Below the pieces are notes generated by a model, which did not search any database, was not told where the DNA came from, and worked only from the letters and a program-made list of their open reading frames with translations. Shown here one piece after another: positions 48,314 to 59,488 of a stretch of DNA of 64,000 nucleotides. The stretch is taken from contig OZ005601.1 in the NCBI GenBank assembly GCA_963930655.1, forward strand, positions 10,846,001-10,910,000, given 5' to 3'. Each line of letters starts with the position of its first letter. Positions within the stretch are counted from its first letter, which is position 1. The DNA is from Myrica gale. Its lineage: Eukaryota; Streptophyta; Magnoliopsida; Fagales; Myricaceae. The position numbers were made by a program, and so were the translations under genes.

Positions 48314-49082
48314 CTGTTTGACCGTTCTAATGATTTCCGAAGCTTCTGGAATACCATTAAAGAAACAGATTTTCAGAATCGGTAACCAACGGAGAAATCA
48401 GATCTATAAGTCTCTCATCCATCGTCGGTGCAGAGGTTTGGTAAAGAGAGGAAAAGTGTCCCACCAACATGTTACCGATATCAAGCCGTTCAGAACACCA
48501 TTGACCCGTGGCAGCTTGCAGCGAGGTAATGTCATTTCTTCGTCTCCTTATGATGGTTGTGACGTGAACAAATTTAGTGTTCAAATCCGTCATTGTGAGC
48601 CACTGCACCCTGGATTTGGACTTCCACAGATCTTCTTCTTGCTTCAAACCACTTTGAAGATGTCTGCGAGTAATGATAATCTCCTCCTCTAGAGATTCAG
48701 TTAATACATTGCTTTTCAGAGTAGCTAAAAGATTATATAATGAACTAATCTTGCAAGGAAGACTGCCTACCACATTTTTGTTCCAGAGTTGAAGAGCTTT
48801 CTTGGTGGAGAGCAGCTAAGCAACCAGAAGAAAAGCAGGAGAACCCACCAAAGAGTAATGCCACGCATCGGAAATAATTCGATGGCTAGAGGCTTCAGGT
48901 AACCAGAATTGTTCAAACCTGAACGGTTTGGGTCCAAATAAAGAGGTACCAGCTGATTGTAGTAAAATTGGACAATGATCCGACCACGTTCGAAGTAGGT
49001 GAGAAACCAAAACTTTCGAAAACAGGAAAGCCCATGATTTATTAACGCACCCTTTATTCAATCTTTCGCCACTGCCCTAAAC

Positions 49083-50297
49083 AATAGAACAAAACAGTTC
49101 TGATTTTTTATAAGTCACGAGCTTTTCTTTTCATTTAGTAAATAATTAATCTTTAAACATCACTCCCCAGACAATGCGGAACGTCAATTTGTCGAGCGTT
49201 GTTAATTGACGTGGCACTTTACTGTAATCTGTTTGACCAACAAGCCCAATTGGAGAGTCGCAGGTTATATGGCTTCGCAGAAGTGGAACGTGAAACCGAG
49301 TAACCGACACGACCCGTTTCTCTCCAATTAATTAATAAAATCCAAACTGCTCCCCAATAGAATGCTATCAAATCCGAATCTAAAACCTATAAAGCTCATC
49401 GTTACCAGATCGAATTTGATGCGTTCTCCGTCGTCTGTCACGGATCTTTGTGCACTATCAAAAGGTTCGTCCGCCACCGAATCAAACCCACATTTTCCTC
49501 TGCTTTCTCCTCCTTTTTCCGCAACCGTATTGATTTTGCTTTCGCTTTCGCTTTCGCTTTCTTTCCCTCTACAATTTATATCTTGCAGATCGACCTTAAG
49601 CTTATTAAGCGTCACTGAGCTCCTGAACCGGACGAACCGTGCCCACAATTTCCATGTACCATCTCTCCCTCCCTCTTTCTCGCTCACAATAATTTGTCAC
49701 TATTTTGATCTCTGCGATTTTTGACTGATCGGATCAAATTACTAATCTCTGTTTCTTATTTGTTGCTAAAGAACCAAGATGGATTATGAGGGAAGTTATG
49801 ATATTTATGCGATCTAGGGGGAATATTTTATAGTTTTATGCCCGTCCAATGCGCGTGTTTCGTAGTGACTTAGTTCGCTTCCGATAATGGCTTTGAACTA
49901 GATACTTCGTATCAATTGGATAATTCGCTTCCACTTTTGTATTTGTTTGTTTGAGCAAAGCGTATACTTTACAAAATTTGCCGTCTCTGACAAACGAAAA
50001 GTATGCATATAAGATTAGAAGTTGAATTTTCATTGTCTACGCAGGTCGATTTTAGTTAGTATTGTTTTATGGGTTAGTTTCCGATCTCAAATACTATTTC
50101 AAAGTAATGGGCCCGTGATTGTGGCATTTATAACGTCGTTTTTTGCTTGGTTCCAATTTTATACTTTTAACCCGTTATTGTCGTTCGAGTCTTTTGAAGT
50201 CGAGGACATTTTCTGTTTCCATGTATCTCAAATCTGAGACTAATTTTTTTACTTATTCGTTTATGATTTGGGGTGAATAATGCAGTAGATCATAGAA
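49083..50297 (+). promoter_or_regulatory. Upstream region and probable spliced 5' UTR of GLTP1
   Basis: Sequence from the LINE border to the GLTP1 ATG. A short GCTTTC hexamer repeat lies at about 49538-49562 in a TC-rich stretch that may be transcribed leader. A good acceptor (AATGCAG|TAG, 50285) sits 12 bp before the ATG, so the leader probably has an intron ending there. The donor could not be placed. Confidence 0.45.
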
Positions 50298-52975
50298 ATG
50301 GAAGGAACTTTTTTCACTCCTGCTTTGGAAGGGATGAAGCATGTGAAGCCCGAGGAAGGGGAACTGCTGACCAAGCCTTTCTTGGAAGTCTGTAAGCAGA
50401 TACTGCCTGTGATAGGTGCTTTCTCTAGCTCCCACTATTTGCATACCAAAATGGAACCATCTGGAAACTGTATCCAAAGCTAGTAGCATTGTAATGTTTG
50501 TTGCAGGCACCACATATTTTGTTCTAAACGCTGTCCCACTTTGAAACTTTCAAAATCCATTCATGATTCTAATTACTTGTTGTTACGTTCTAAAAATATG
50601 TACTTGTAAAACTTTTACTCCTCGTGAGTCAATGTGCATTTCACCTTATCTTATGAAAGATTTGTGTTCGGTCGTGTATTCCTGGTAACAATAATGTGTT
50701 CATTATTTATGATGGCAGAGAAGTTTGGAGCTGCTATGTCCCTTGTGAAATCTGACATTGGCGGAAACATAACGGTAAGATGTTCCTACCATGTATTATC
50801 ATGTATTTTCCAGTCAAGCTCACTAGGTTGTCTTTGAGATCAGTTATTTCTTCTTGCTTGTAAAGGTTTCATATGAGTCATCATGCAATGTATCTCTATG
50901 ATACTTTCAAGTATAAGAGCTAGTAAGATGGAGATTAGGAAGTCCACTTCTGTCTTTGCTAGGGTGAGCCAAATGTTTGTACGTGTTCATTTTGCTTAAC
51001 GAGCTCTGGCTTGAAGTAGAAATTGTTTGGGTGATGGTAGATTATTTTTTATGTTATTAAAGCTGGATAGACAAAAGTGATCTGCGGAAGTACATCATTG
51101 TGATGTGATTCTTTTTTTGGGGATATCTAAAGCAAAATAACCTTTCAGTTTGTTCCAGATTCAAATGCTACATGTTCCAACTCCATACTGTATTGATTTT
51201 CTCTTTTAGAGATTGGAGTCTAAATATACTTCAAGTCCATCCGAATTCAACTACTTGTATAGCATGGTGAAAGTTGAGGTTGCAGCTAAAACAGCGAAAG
51301 CATCATCCAGTTGCACCAACGGTCTTCTTTGGTTGACAAGGTAAATGATACTAACCATATGTGCTTTTTTTTGTGCACCATTTTGTTCAATTTCGTAAGA
51401 AAAAGGCTTTCCTTAATATTTATGCAATTTAGAAAATAGAAATAGTAACAATTAAGTTGGCTAGAAAACACTTTGAAGATGTCATTAAACTTATGCGAAC
51501 ACTATGGACAGCACCCAAACGAAGAACAAAAATACAAAAGAAATTGATGACTGCAAAGGATGTCTTATGAGAAAATCTATGAAACACTCCCCATCTATTT
51601 CTGTCTTCGTCTTCCTCTCTGTGTATGTCTGCTCGCTTTTTTATGGCACGTGCATGTCTCCTTTGACAATGTTCTCTAAAAACATGAAAGCAAGTCAGGA
51701 AGTTTCCTTTGGCTCTGTATTCATTGGTCATGTCGAAACCAAGGGGTATTGTAGTCAATGACAAAGGTAATGCTTAATATGGTGGTTTTCTTTTTGTCTG
51801 TAAAAAACTTAATATGGTGGTTTAGAACTTTTTCTTATCTGAAACCCATCTTTGGCAGCTGGGCTAAGAATCTGAATGGAAGCTTGTTTCTATGGTTCTC
51901 ATTTTCCTATTTTGTAATTTTTTTTGCTTTAAACATGTGATTCCTTCATATTTATGGGTTAATTATGAAAATTCTTCAGAGCAATGGATTTCTTGGTGGT
52001 GTTGTTTCGCAACTTGCTTGAGCATAAGGATTGGCCAATGTCACAAGCTTGTAGTGATGCCTATGGCAAGACCCTGAAGAAATGGCATGGCTGGCTTGCT
52101 AGTTCAAGTTTCACTGTAATTACTTTGATGGCCCCTACTAATTCTTGCCCTCTTGGAATATTTATGAATTGGAATTGAATCAGCTCCAATAAGATCACTT
52201 TTCTGATTTTTTTGGTAGAAATGAAAACTTTTCGTGGATTTTCAGAACTAGTTGCAATATGCTCCCTTTTAAACCTTTTTCTTTTGTTTGCTCTGAGCTT
52301 TCAGACCTTTTGAATTATAATAGTAAGATAATGAGAGAATTCCATTTAGACGTTTTAACTTTAGGAGGTGCTTTGCAGGTTGCCATGAAGCTTGCTCCGG
52401 ATAGAAAGAAGTTCCTTGAGGTGATAGGGGGCAGTGGTGATATTTATGCCGACATAGAAAATTTTTGCGTAACCTTCTCCCCTCTTCTTGAAGAGAATCA
52501 CAAATTTCTGGTAAGATGTCTTTTCAATTGCAGAGCTGACCGACTTGCTTTAACATAATGTCCTGATCTAGTTTTGACTGTTGGAGTCTGGCCACGTTTG
52601 GTTTGAAAATCAATGATTCTTGACTGTTTGGAAACTTTGAGAAGAAAGTGAGGGGAAATAGAATCTCAATTCCTGACCTTATGTCTTAGAAACTTTTGAA
52701 GTGAGGTATGTGCTCCTTCTGGATAAAGAAAGAAAGCAAATGCAAGATTGGGATTCTAGGTATGAATCTGAAATGATGAGTTTGGGCACAAAAATACTGA
52801 GAATCTGCTTGGATGGATTGTCATATGGTTTACTTCAGTTATTTACCTTGGTTTTATTCAGTAAAATAATTACTTCGAGTCTTTTAGTAGGTTTGTATAT
52901 CCCAAGTAAAGGCTCATAGAAGTTCCTCTCTTGACACAGGCAAGTGTTGGCTTGGATGATCTGAAGGCTTCATAA
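50298..52975 (+). CDS. GLTP1: Glycolipid transfer protein 1 (GLTP1)
   Basis: Six coding exons: 50298-50415, 50719-50774, 51210-51340, 51980-52115, 52379-52510, 52940-52975. They total 609 nt, 202 aa plus stop, the same length as the Arabidopsis protein as I recall it. The protein reads MEGTFFTPALEGMKHVKPEE, LTKPFLEVCKQILPVIEKFG, AAMSLVKSDIGGNITRLESK, CTNGLLWLTRAMDFLVVLFR, then KTLKKWHGWLASSSFTVAMK, LAPDRKKFLEVIGGSGDIYA, and ends KFLASVGLDDLKAS. The GLTP fold is all-helical. The conserved Asp and Asn/Lys of DIGGNITRLESKY and the Trp-Leu and KWHGW residues line the glycolipid headgroup site. It is a cytosolic carrier of glycosphingolipids/glycosylceramides between membranes. All junctions are GT..AG and in phase; no defect is seen. 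Confidence 0.95.
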
Positions 52976-53516
52976 GGAAAATATCTCCAGATGACTCTTG
53001 CTTCGAGTTACCCTGTTTTGTTAACCATCTTTCTCTTTTAGTTTTGACGTATTGGGATAATTTGCAATGGCTTTGAAAGTTTGAAACTTAATAATTGTAA
53101 GTTTTTTTTTTTGTTGGTTAAAGCATTAAAGAACAAGTTACTTCCACGTGTTCTGCAGATTACTCTTTGATTTCTGCTTTCGTTCTTTTTTCTTTTTTTC
53201 CTACTTGTCTCTGGATCATTTGGAGCTCCTGATCTGTGCATATTGTCATTTCCACGGTTATATGTTCTATTCAACTAGGCTTAGCTCTTCATCCTCTAAA
53301 GTGGTAAGAAAATTCTACTGAGCCTAGGTGCTAGAGCCTTGTCAACGTTGGTGCTGAAGATTGATCGTCAACGTTGGTGCTGAAGATTGAGAAAACAAGT
53401 ATCGAGATCACAAATAAGGTTTTAATCAACTGATGTTTGCACCTTCGAGGATGAAGAGAAGAGCTATCATTGGGGAAACATGTGTGGAAAACAGAGAGTA
53501 GTTTAAAATTCCTTTA

Positions 53517-54454
53517 GGCTTCGTTTGTTTTTCAGTATTTTCTTTTATAGAAAGTATTTTACATACTTTCGACTGTTTGGGGAGCTTCGTAAAATACGGT
53601 CAATTGATCAATTTGATCAGCCGTAAAAGATAGTTCAATTTTCTTGAAAGTACTAGTGAATCTTTTTTTTTTGATCTGCCTCTTCTAGTCTTAGGGGTAG
53701 TCAAAAATCAATCGACTTGACCTCTTGACTTGAAATAATTCGGTTCAACCCAAATTAGTCGGGTTACATCGTGGTTGAGGTTAGGTTTTGAAACATGAAC
53801 TCGATAAAAATCAAGTTTGTATTCAGGTCTCTAACTCGAAATCAAATCATTCAAAAAAATCCGACCCCGATGGTTTTAACTTTTTTCGGGGTCCGGGTCG
53901 GGTTTTGAAGCATAAACCCGAGAAAAATCAAGTTTGTATTTGAGTCTCTAACCCGAAACTAAAGTATTCAAATGAACCTGACCTCGATGATTTTAGCTTT
54001 TTTTGGGGTCAAGTTTTGAAACATGAATTCGAGAAAAATCATGTTAGTGTTTGCGTCTCTAACCCAAACCCAAGCATTTAAAAGAACCTGACCCCGACAA
54101 TTTTAACTTTTTTTGGAGTCGAGGTCAGGTTTTGAAACACGAATTCGAAAAAAAAATAGGTTAGTGTTCGAGTTTCTAACTCGAAACCAAAAGATTCAAA
54201 GGAACCGACTCATTTCTTACTCTCTAGAAAATTTTATTTATTTTATTTTAAATTGATGTTAAAAATTAAATTTATTAATCATATATACTTACGAAAAATA
54301 TAACATAGGTAAACATTAAAAAAATACCTTTAAAAAATATTTTTGATGTAACAATTAAATATCAGTAATTAGAATACTTTAATAAAATATAATGCATTAG
54401 AAACATTTTTACCAAAAAAAAATGCGTTACAGCGATACAAACGGACCTAAAATG
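53517..54454. mobile_element. TIR-bordered insertion enclosing a tandem array (tentative)
   Basis: The left edge TTTAGGCTTCGTTTGTTTTT and the right edge, read inward as TTTTAGGTCCGTTTGTATCG, match over the GTTTGT core, the style of hAT/Tourist MITE ends in this window. The only target duplication visible is TA. The interior contains the tandem array 53775-54205. The array and the edges could be independent, so the element call is tentative. Confidence 0.4.
53775..54205. repeat. Four diverged tandem units of about 110-118 bp
   Basis: Units start near 53776, 53894, 54004 and 54121, each with GGTTTTGAARCATRAAYYCG, then AGAAAAATCA, GTCTCTAACYCGAAAC and ATTCAAARGAACCTGACCCCGA-like blocks, ending in TTTTAACTTTTTTTGGGGTC. 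The divergence between units suggests an old array. No coding frame is kept across units. Confidence 0.8.
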
Positions 54455-55897
54455 TCTCTATTTCAGCCGACATTGTCAATTGTCGCCAAGTTAAGAAGGT
54501 GATCATAAGTTACATTTTTTTAACATCTCTGTTCACTCTCCTTGGACTGGTGATCGGTCTTGGATGTGACATTTTATACGAAGCTCGTATACTTGGCGTA
54601 TGCTTTGTTCCGCTTGGAGATGCTTTGGTGGACTCTCTCTCCAGTCCTATGGAATCCTTGCCCCCATGGGGTTGATATCTTAGGTAGTGTTTGAGAATTT
54701 TTTTTTTGTACCTAGAAAAAAAAGTTTGAGAAATTTTTGACTAATTTTGAATGGAAATATAACTAATTCTAAATTTTGGTTAAGAAAATAATTAAAAAAA
54801 AGCTCCAACGACAAAATTTGGCACAGTTTCATGTTCTACAATACACTAAACTCGCGGTTTCTAATCAAATGACACTAGGGTAGAGGTATTCAATGACATC
54901 GCCACTGCCTATCACTTTGGAAAACCTGCAGCTCTCGATGCAGCTCCTTAAGAATTTCTAAATCTAAACTCGTCAGATTTAGCAGGCATGCAGAGAGGTT
55001 TGTTCTAATACTCCCAGTGAATAATGTAGCTGATGCCATCTATTTTACGTGTCATGGCCCTTAGAAGCCAGGAGATTCTTTGGGGATACCGAAACCTATG
55101 GAGATGTCAGGAGACAAATAAAAGAAGATGCAATTTTTCTCTTTACTCCCTCTGCCTATAGTTTTTATTTTGTTTTTCCTGGTTTGCTTCTTTACCCCTT
55201 CCATAATTGACGTACGTTTGTTTCACACCCGGTTCTTCCGCGCTCACCAGAAGACCGCTAAAAGACCCCGCCCATATTTAGCCAACGGCCAAGGATTTTG
55301 GCTCTACTTAGAATTATACCTGAAAATCCGGTCAAGCTATTGGTTTTTATTTCCCTGGCAACCCGAACCAACACCGTGTGGTCAAGGGGCCCTGCCAAAC
55401 AAAACCCCGTGTTGGGGATTTTCCAGGTTCAGCTTGTCCAGGTCTTTTTCTTCTTGGTCAAGCAAACATAATACCCAATTAAGAATTGGCAGACAGTGAT
55501 CTTCACATATGCTCTTTGGTTTCTCAACTGCTTTGACATTTTGTTGTCTGAATTACAAATGAGGCAGGCTCCATGGAATTCTCCGACGGTATGGTTGGAG
55601 ATTGAGATGTGATTTGGACAAAGCCTCCAGAAGATAGGAACATCAGGCACTTTTACCAACTTATGTTCATCAGGACAAAATCTGTTCTGAAGGTATATAA
55701 TACATGCTTTCTCTGCAACACCATTTCTTCTGTCTTTATTCAAACGTGTAGAGGGGAACTCGAAAGCACCTCTTAAGAGACCTTTGGTAAAATTAGGAAT
55801 CCATCGGCAACGTACATTTTCCTGTTTCTATTTGAAGATTGGAAGCCTGCCTGAACCCGTACAGTTCCGGTGACCATAGCCAAGTACCTCAGCCAAA

Positions 55898-57336
55898 ATG
55901 GCGGCAAAAGTGAAGGGTCTATTAAAAGGTCTAAGATACATGTCCCTGATATTTGGTAAGCCGGCAGACCCTCTTTCCCTGAATTAAATTATATCATGCT
56001 GTTACAAGGTCGACAATCTTCCCTGGTCTCATATTTATGCTATCTAAACTAGGACTCTTCACTTTTGCTATGTCCTTTTTCTTCCACTGTTTCTTATCAA
56101 AACTAGCGCTCTTCAATGTAATGTATTTTTTATGGTGTGCACCTGTTTTTTCTGGTTGCACAGAAAACAGTCTGAAAAATACAGAGTTTGGCTTCACCTT
56201 TTCCAGCAAACAAGCATGTTGAGCATTACTATTCATATTTTCAACAACGAATTATTGATTTAAGAAACGTGAGGTGACCAAACATTCAATCATGCAGATG
56301 AGAAAGAATCCGACATGCAAATTGGGTATCCCACAGATGTAAAGCATGTTGCGCACATTGGGTGGGACGGCCCGTCCTTGAACTCGCCAAGCTGGGTATG
56401 TTGCATCCCATTTCTCTCCTCTCTTCCCTCCACGATTTCTTGTTATTGATTAAAAAGTAATTCATCGACATTGCCAAGCTTCAGCATTCAGGGACAACAA
56501 GGAAATATTTTATGAGCATGATGACTAAAAAACATTAATTGTATTGATATGACACCTGCAGATGAGTGAGTACGAGTCTACATCAGAAGTCTCATTACGG
56601 CCTTCGGTGTCTAGTGGAGAATTAGGTAAATTGTCATCTGAAAGTTTGATGCATTTTCTGAAATCACATGCTCTAAATTCAGCATATGTTGCTAGGCCTT
56701 CACTTGGACAAATTTTCCCGAGTGCTTGGGACCTGATTAGACTGTAATGCCTGACATCTTCTTTTGGGTTTAGTTGGGATGATTACTTATCAATTAGAAC
56801 TTATTCCCCTTTGAATGGAGATTAGTTAACACAAAATATGTAGCAACAGTAAGTAACGTATTATTTGTGCATTTGAAGAAAGTAAACGAATAAGTGGAGC
56901 TGGTTCGGAAGAATCCCTGCTCCAGCATGTTAAATCAGCAGGAGCTGGTTCACCTGCCAGCTCGCACCACTGGAGCTATGAGGCAAAAAAGCACTCCAGG
57001 CGCCACCGCTCCACGGAATTGTCATTAGATTCCGCAACCCGCAATTCTTCAGGCAGTTCACGACATGCGAGACGATCCTGGAATTTGAATGCCGGAAATG
57101 ACTTACCATCACCAGACCTGCCTGCTGTCCCCAAACGCACACGACGTCGGAGGAAGTCAAAGGGGTCATCTGGTGGCGGTTCAACAAAATCCACAAGCTC
57201 AAAACACCAGAAGTCTTTGCCCGATATCTTTTTCGCGGATACGGGTTCCGGGTCGGCATCTGTGGATGGACAAAAGAACAATGAGTATCACCAACATGCA
57301 GTTCTGGAAGAGCAAGTAGAGGAGAGGCCGGTTTGA
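55898..57336 (+). CDS. ROP-interactive CRIB motif-containing (RIC) protein
   Basis: Four coding exons: 55898-55955, 56298-56395, 56562-56625, 56879-57336. Their sum is 678 nt, 225 aa plus stop. The N-terminus [20 protein letters not shown] is the conserved start of one plant CRIB-protein group. The CRIB motif [17 protein letters not shown] lies at about residues 28-44. It carries the I-x-x-P, H-x-x-H and G-W/F-D-G residues that bind GTP-loaded ROP/RAC GTPases. SLNSPSWMSEYES follows. The C-terminus is basic and disordered ([26 protein letters not shown]). It probably links ROP signalling to the cytoskeleton or trafficking at the plasma membrane. I chose the donor at 56626 (TTAG|GTAAAT) for exon 3 because it joins exon 4 in phase. 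Reading through instead gives an early stop at 56745-56747. Confidence 0.87.
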
Positions 57337-59174
57337 TGAAGATTCAAGATAGAACGTGTGATTTGTAAATAAGAGGTTTTAACCTGACCCACCAGGCCGG
57401 TGTGTTTGTTTTGCATGAAAACATGTTCAAGCAAAATATTTTTTCTTCCTAACTTTATTTGTTTGGGACGATAATGAAATTTAGGTCGAAAATTTTAAGT
57501 GGAGTACTTCTTCATGGGAAAAATTTAATTTAATGTGTAAAAAGATAGTTTGAACAAAACGTCTCTCTGATCACAATGAGATAGATTACAAATCAAACAC
57601 AACCAAATAAGACCAAATATCGAGAAAAAATTTCAGACCATTTTTAAGACATCAGCCAAACACAAAAAAAAAATTCAGAAAATATTCACAGCTAAAAAAA
57701 TTCTTTTATTATTATTTTTATGTGGAGGTAAACAAATTAAGGCAGCCTTATAATTGATCCTACTTTTTATTAGAGCTTGTGTTTTTGTTTTGGATTTCCT
57801 TGTCATACTTGTACGTACGTAGCTAGTAAAAAGACAGTACCCGAAAACAAAGGTAGAAACAAAACTGATGAAATAATTCCGGGACATAAAGTGAAGTCTT
57901 AATTATTGGCATGTTAATTAACAGTGGTCATAACGTTTCGGTATAGATATTAACGATATGACCACATCAATGATACTCTTATCAAGCAGTTAAGGTTACT
58001 AGTACTTTTAGTTAATATAAATTAACTTAAGGGTACTTCTGTCTCTTCAAAAGACAATCGATTCCTGGCCTAATGAAAATGTGTTCTCACGATTTATCTC
58101 GATGTCAAATACCCCAAAATACCAACAGATTGACCATATGTAAAAGATATCGATTGCCTATTCATAAACCAAAGTAATGAATACATTATGCTTGATCATG
58201 AATTTCTGGTCTTAATGACAAATTAAACAATTTGTTCCACTATATATATATATATATATAAAAGTTCATCTATTATAGTCTTATCGATCATTTTTGTTAT
58301 TGATTATGAAACCAAATTTACAGCATAGGAAACTTTGGTTAATTGATTTTGACATGACATTCCTGGAGCTGCACTTGTTTGGTTTCTGCATGAGCACAAC
58401 GTTTATATGACCGCCCGAATCACGCGGAGTATAATTGACGAAACAAAATATTCAAGATTGTGTAAATATATAAGTACTTTGTCAAATAACATTTTATGAT
58501 ACTGAAACTGAATCAATCTAGGCTGGATAAACATGATCATATGCATGAAAAGCCCAACAAAAATACTAGACCCATATCGCGCTAGGCTCGAAAGGAGAAA
58601 CCACGACACGTGTTGTAAGCAGTTATAAGCCAACTAATAATGTGTAACATCCCTACGATCCCGACGTTCCCACTATTAAAGTAACTGCCTACTATGGAGA
58701 CGTGTGAAGAGTACATCCCGGAACACAATACTATGAGGGACCAAATTTCCTCGAAAAAGGGGAACGCAAGGACTTGAAGAAAAAGCTATAAAAGCAAACT
58801 GTCAAAAAGAAGAAAGGTAAGTGATTCTAAAGAAATTAAATAGAGAAATTTAAAAGACCAAGACAATGACTTAGGCATCGGAGGTGCCTTATTCTTGTGT
58901 TCGGGGTCATATTCTTTGTCATTTTGTAGGAGTTACAAGAAGATCGAGACACATTTAGTCCGAAGTGTTGACCATAAATCAACTAATTCGTCAACATCAA
59001 TTCTTAGAAACCCGATTTTTAAATTGCAAACTTGCAGCAAATTGACCTCTCTAGTCCCATTTCTTACAGATGCAACATGGCCTACCCCAGGCATCATTTT
59101 ACGTACAAAATAGCAAATGATTTAATCTATAGTAATATTAATGTAAATTGAGAGGATTTTCCTCTCGACAATCG
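57337..59174. other. Intergenic region between RIC and the metalloproteinase pseudogene
   Basis: AT-rich. A (TA)10 microsatellite lies at 58241-58260. No gene is recognised. MITE-like TGTTTGTTTT/AAACACAACC motifs near 57400 and 57590 might be the ends of a small element, but they do not pair convincingly. Confidence 0.45.
58241..58260. repeat. (TA)10 microsatellite
   Basis: Ten perfect TA dinucleotides followed by AAAAG. Confidence 0.9.
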
Positions 59175-59488
59175 TTAAGTGTTATACAAAGCTTCAATTC
59201 CTTGTACATCGTCCGCTTGTAAACCTTTGGTCTCTCCTTCAGGGATATAGGATACATGCATGATGACTCCTTCAATGTTGCTATGTTGGAGTTCAAGAAG
59301 GTGTCCAATTTCATGCAAGGCAACCATATCTAGTTCGTATTCAACTGGGTTTGCACCTACACTCCAGCGCTCATCTGCATCGTAATAGAATCTCCCATTA
59401 GTTGGAGGAAAAGCATGAGCGAGAATTCCGCCAGCTCCATCAAAAGGTATCCCGTCTACACTCTAGCGCTCATCTGCGAGAACGTGAA

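Larger units (their letters stand above)
45434..49067 (-). mobile_element. L1-type LINE with RNase H domain, 5'-truncated
   Basis: A minus-strand non-LTR retrotransposon bounded by a perfect 15-bp target duplication GCCACTGCCCTAAAC (45419-45433 and 49068-49082). The poly(A) tail appears as T(9) at 45434-45442 on the plus strand. Reading on the minus strand: the end of an AP endonuclease (WSDHCPILLQ, KPFRFEQFWL), the linker region (WLTMTDLNTKFVHVTTIIRR), reverse transcriptase (47366-48313), the thumb and zf-RVT region (SGWKCKTLSQAGRTTLIKYV; CQPKQAGGLGIRKM), and an RNase H-like domain near the 3' end (GFMKINFDVAIRRSGS, WVTRRLNHHAHLLAQWAA). ORF1 and most of the endonuclease are missing, the common result of incomplete target-primed reverse transcription. 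Several frameshifts and stops show it is inactive. Confidence 0.93.
52976..55897. other. Intergenic region between GLTP1 and the RIC gene
   Basis: Holds a TIR-bordered insertion with a tandem array (53517-54454) and the upstream flank of the CRIB-protein gene. A plus-strand open stretch near 55128-55499 has no protein-like motif. No other gene is seen. Confidence 0.5.

Noticed and set aside
55128-55499. A 123-codon open frame upstream of the RIC gene
   Set aside because: No recognisable domain, no coding-like composition, and no splice relation to the RIC exons.
56626-56747. Extension of RIC exon 3 to the stop at 56745-56747
   Set aside because: This would truncate the protein and leave the protein-like exon 4 unexplained; the donor at 56626 joins it in phase.
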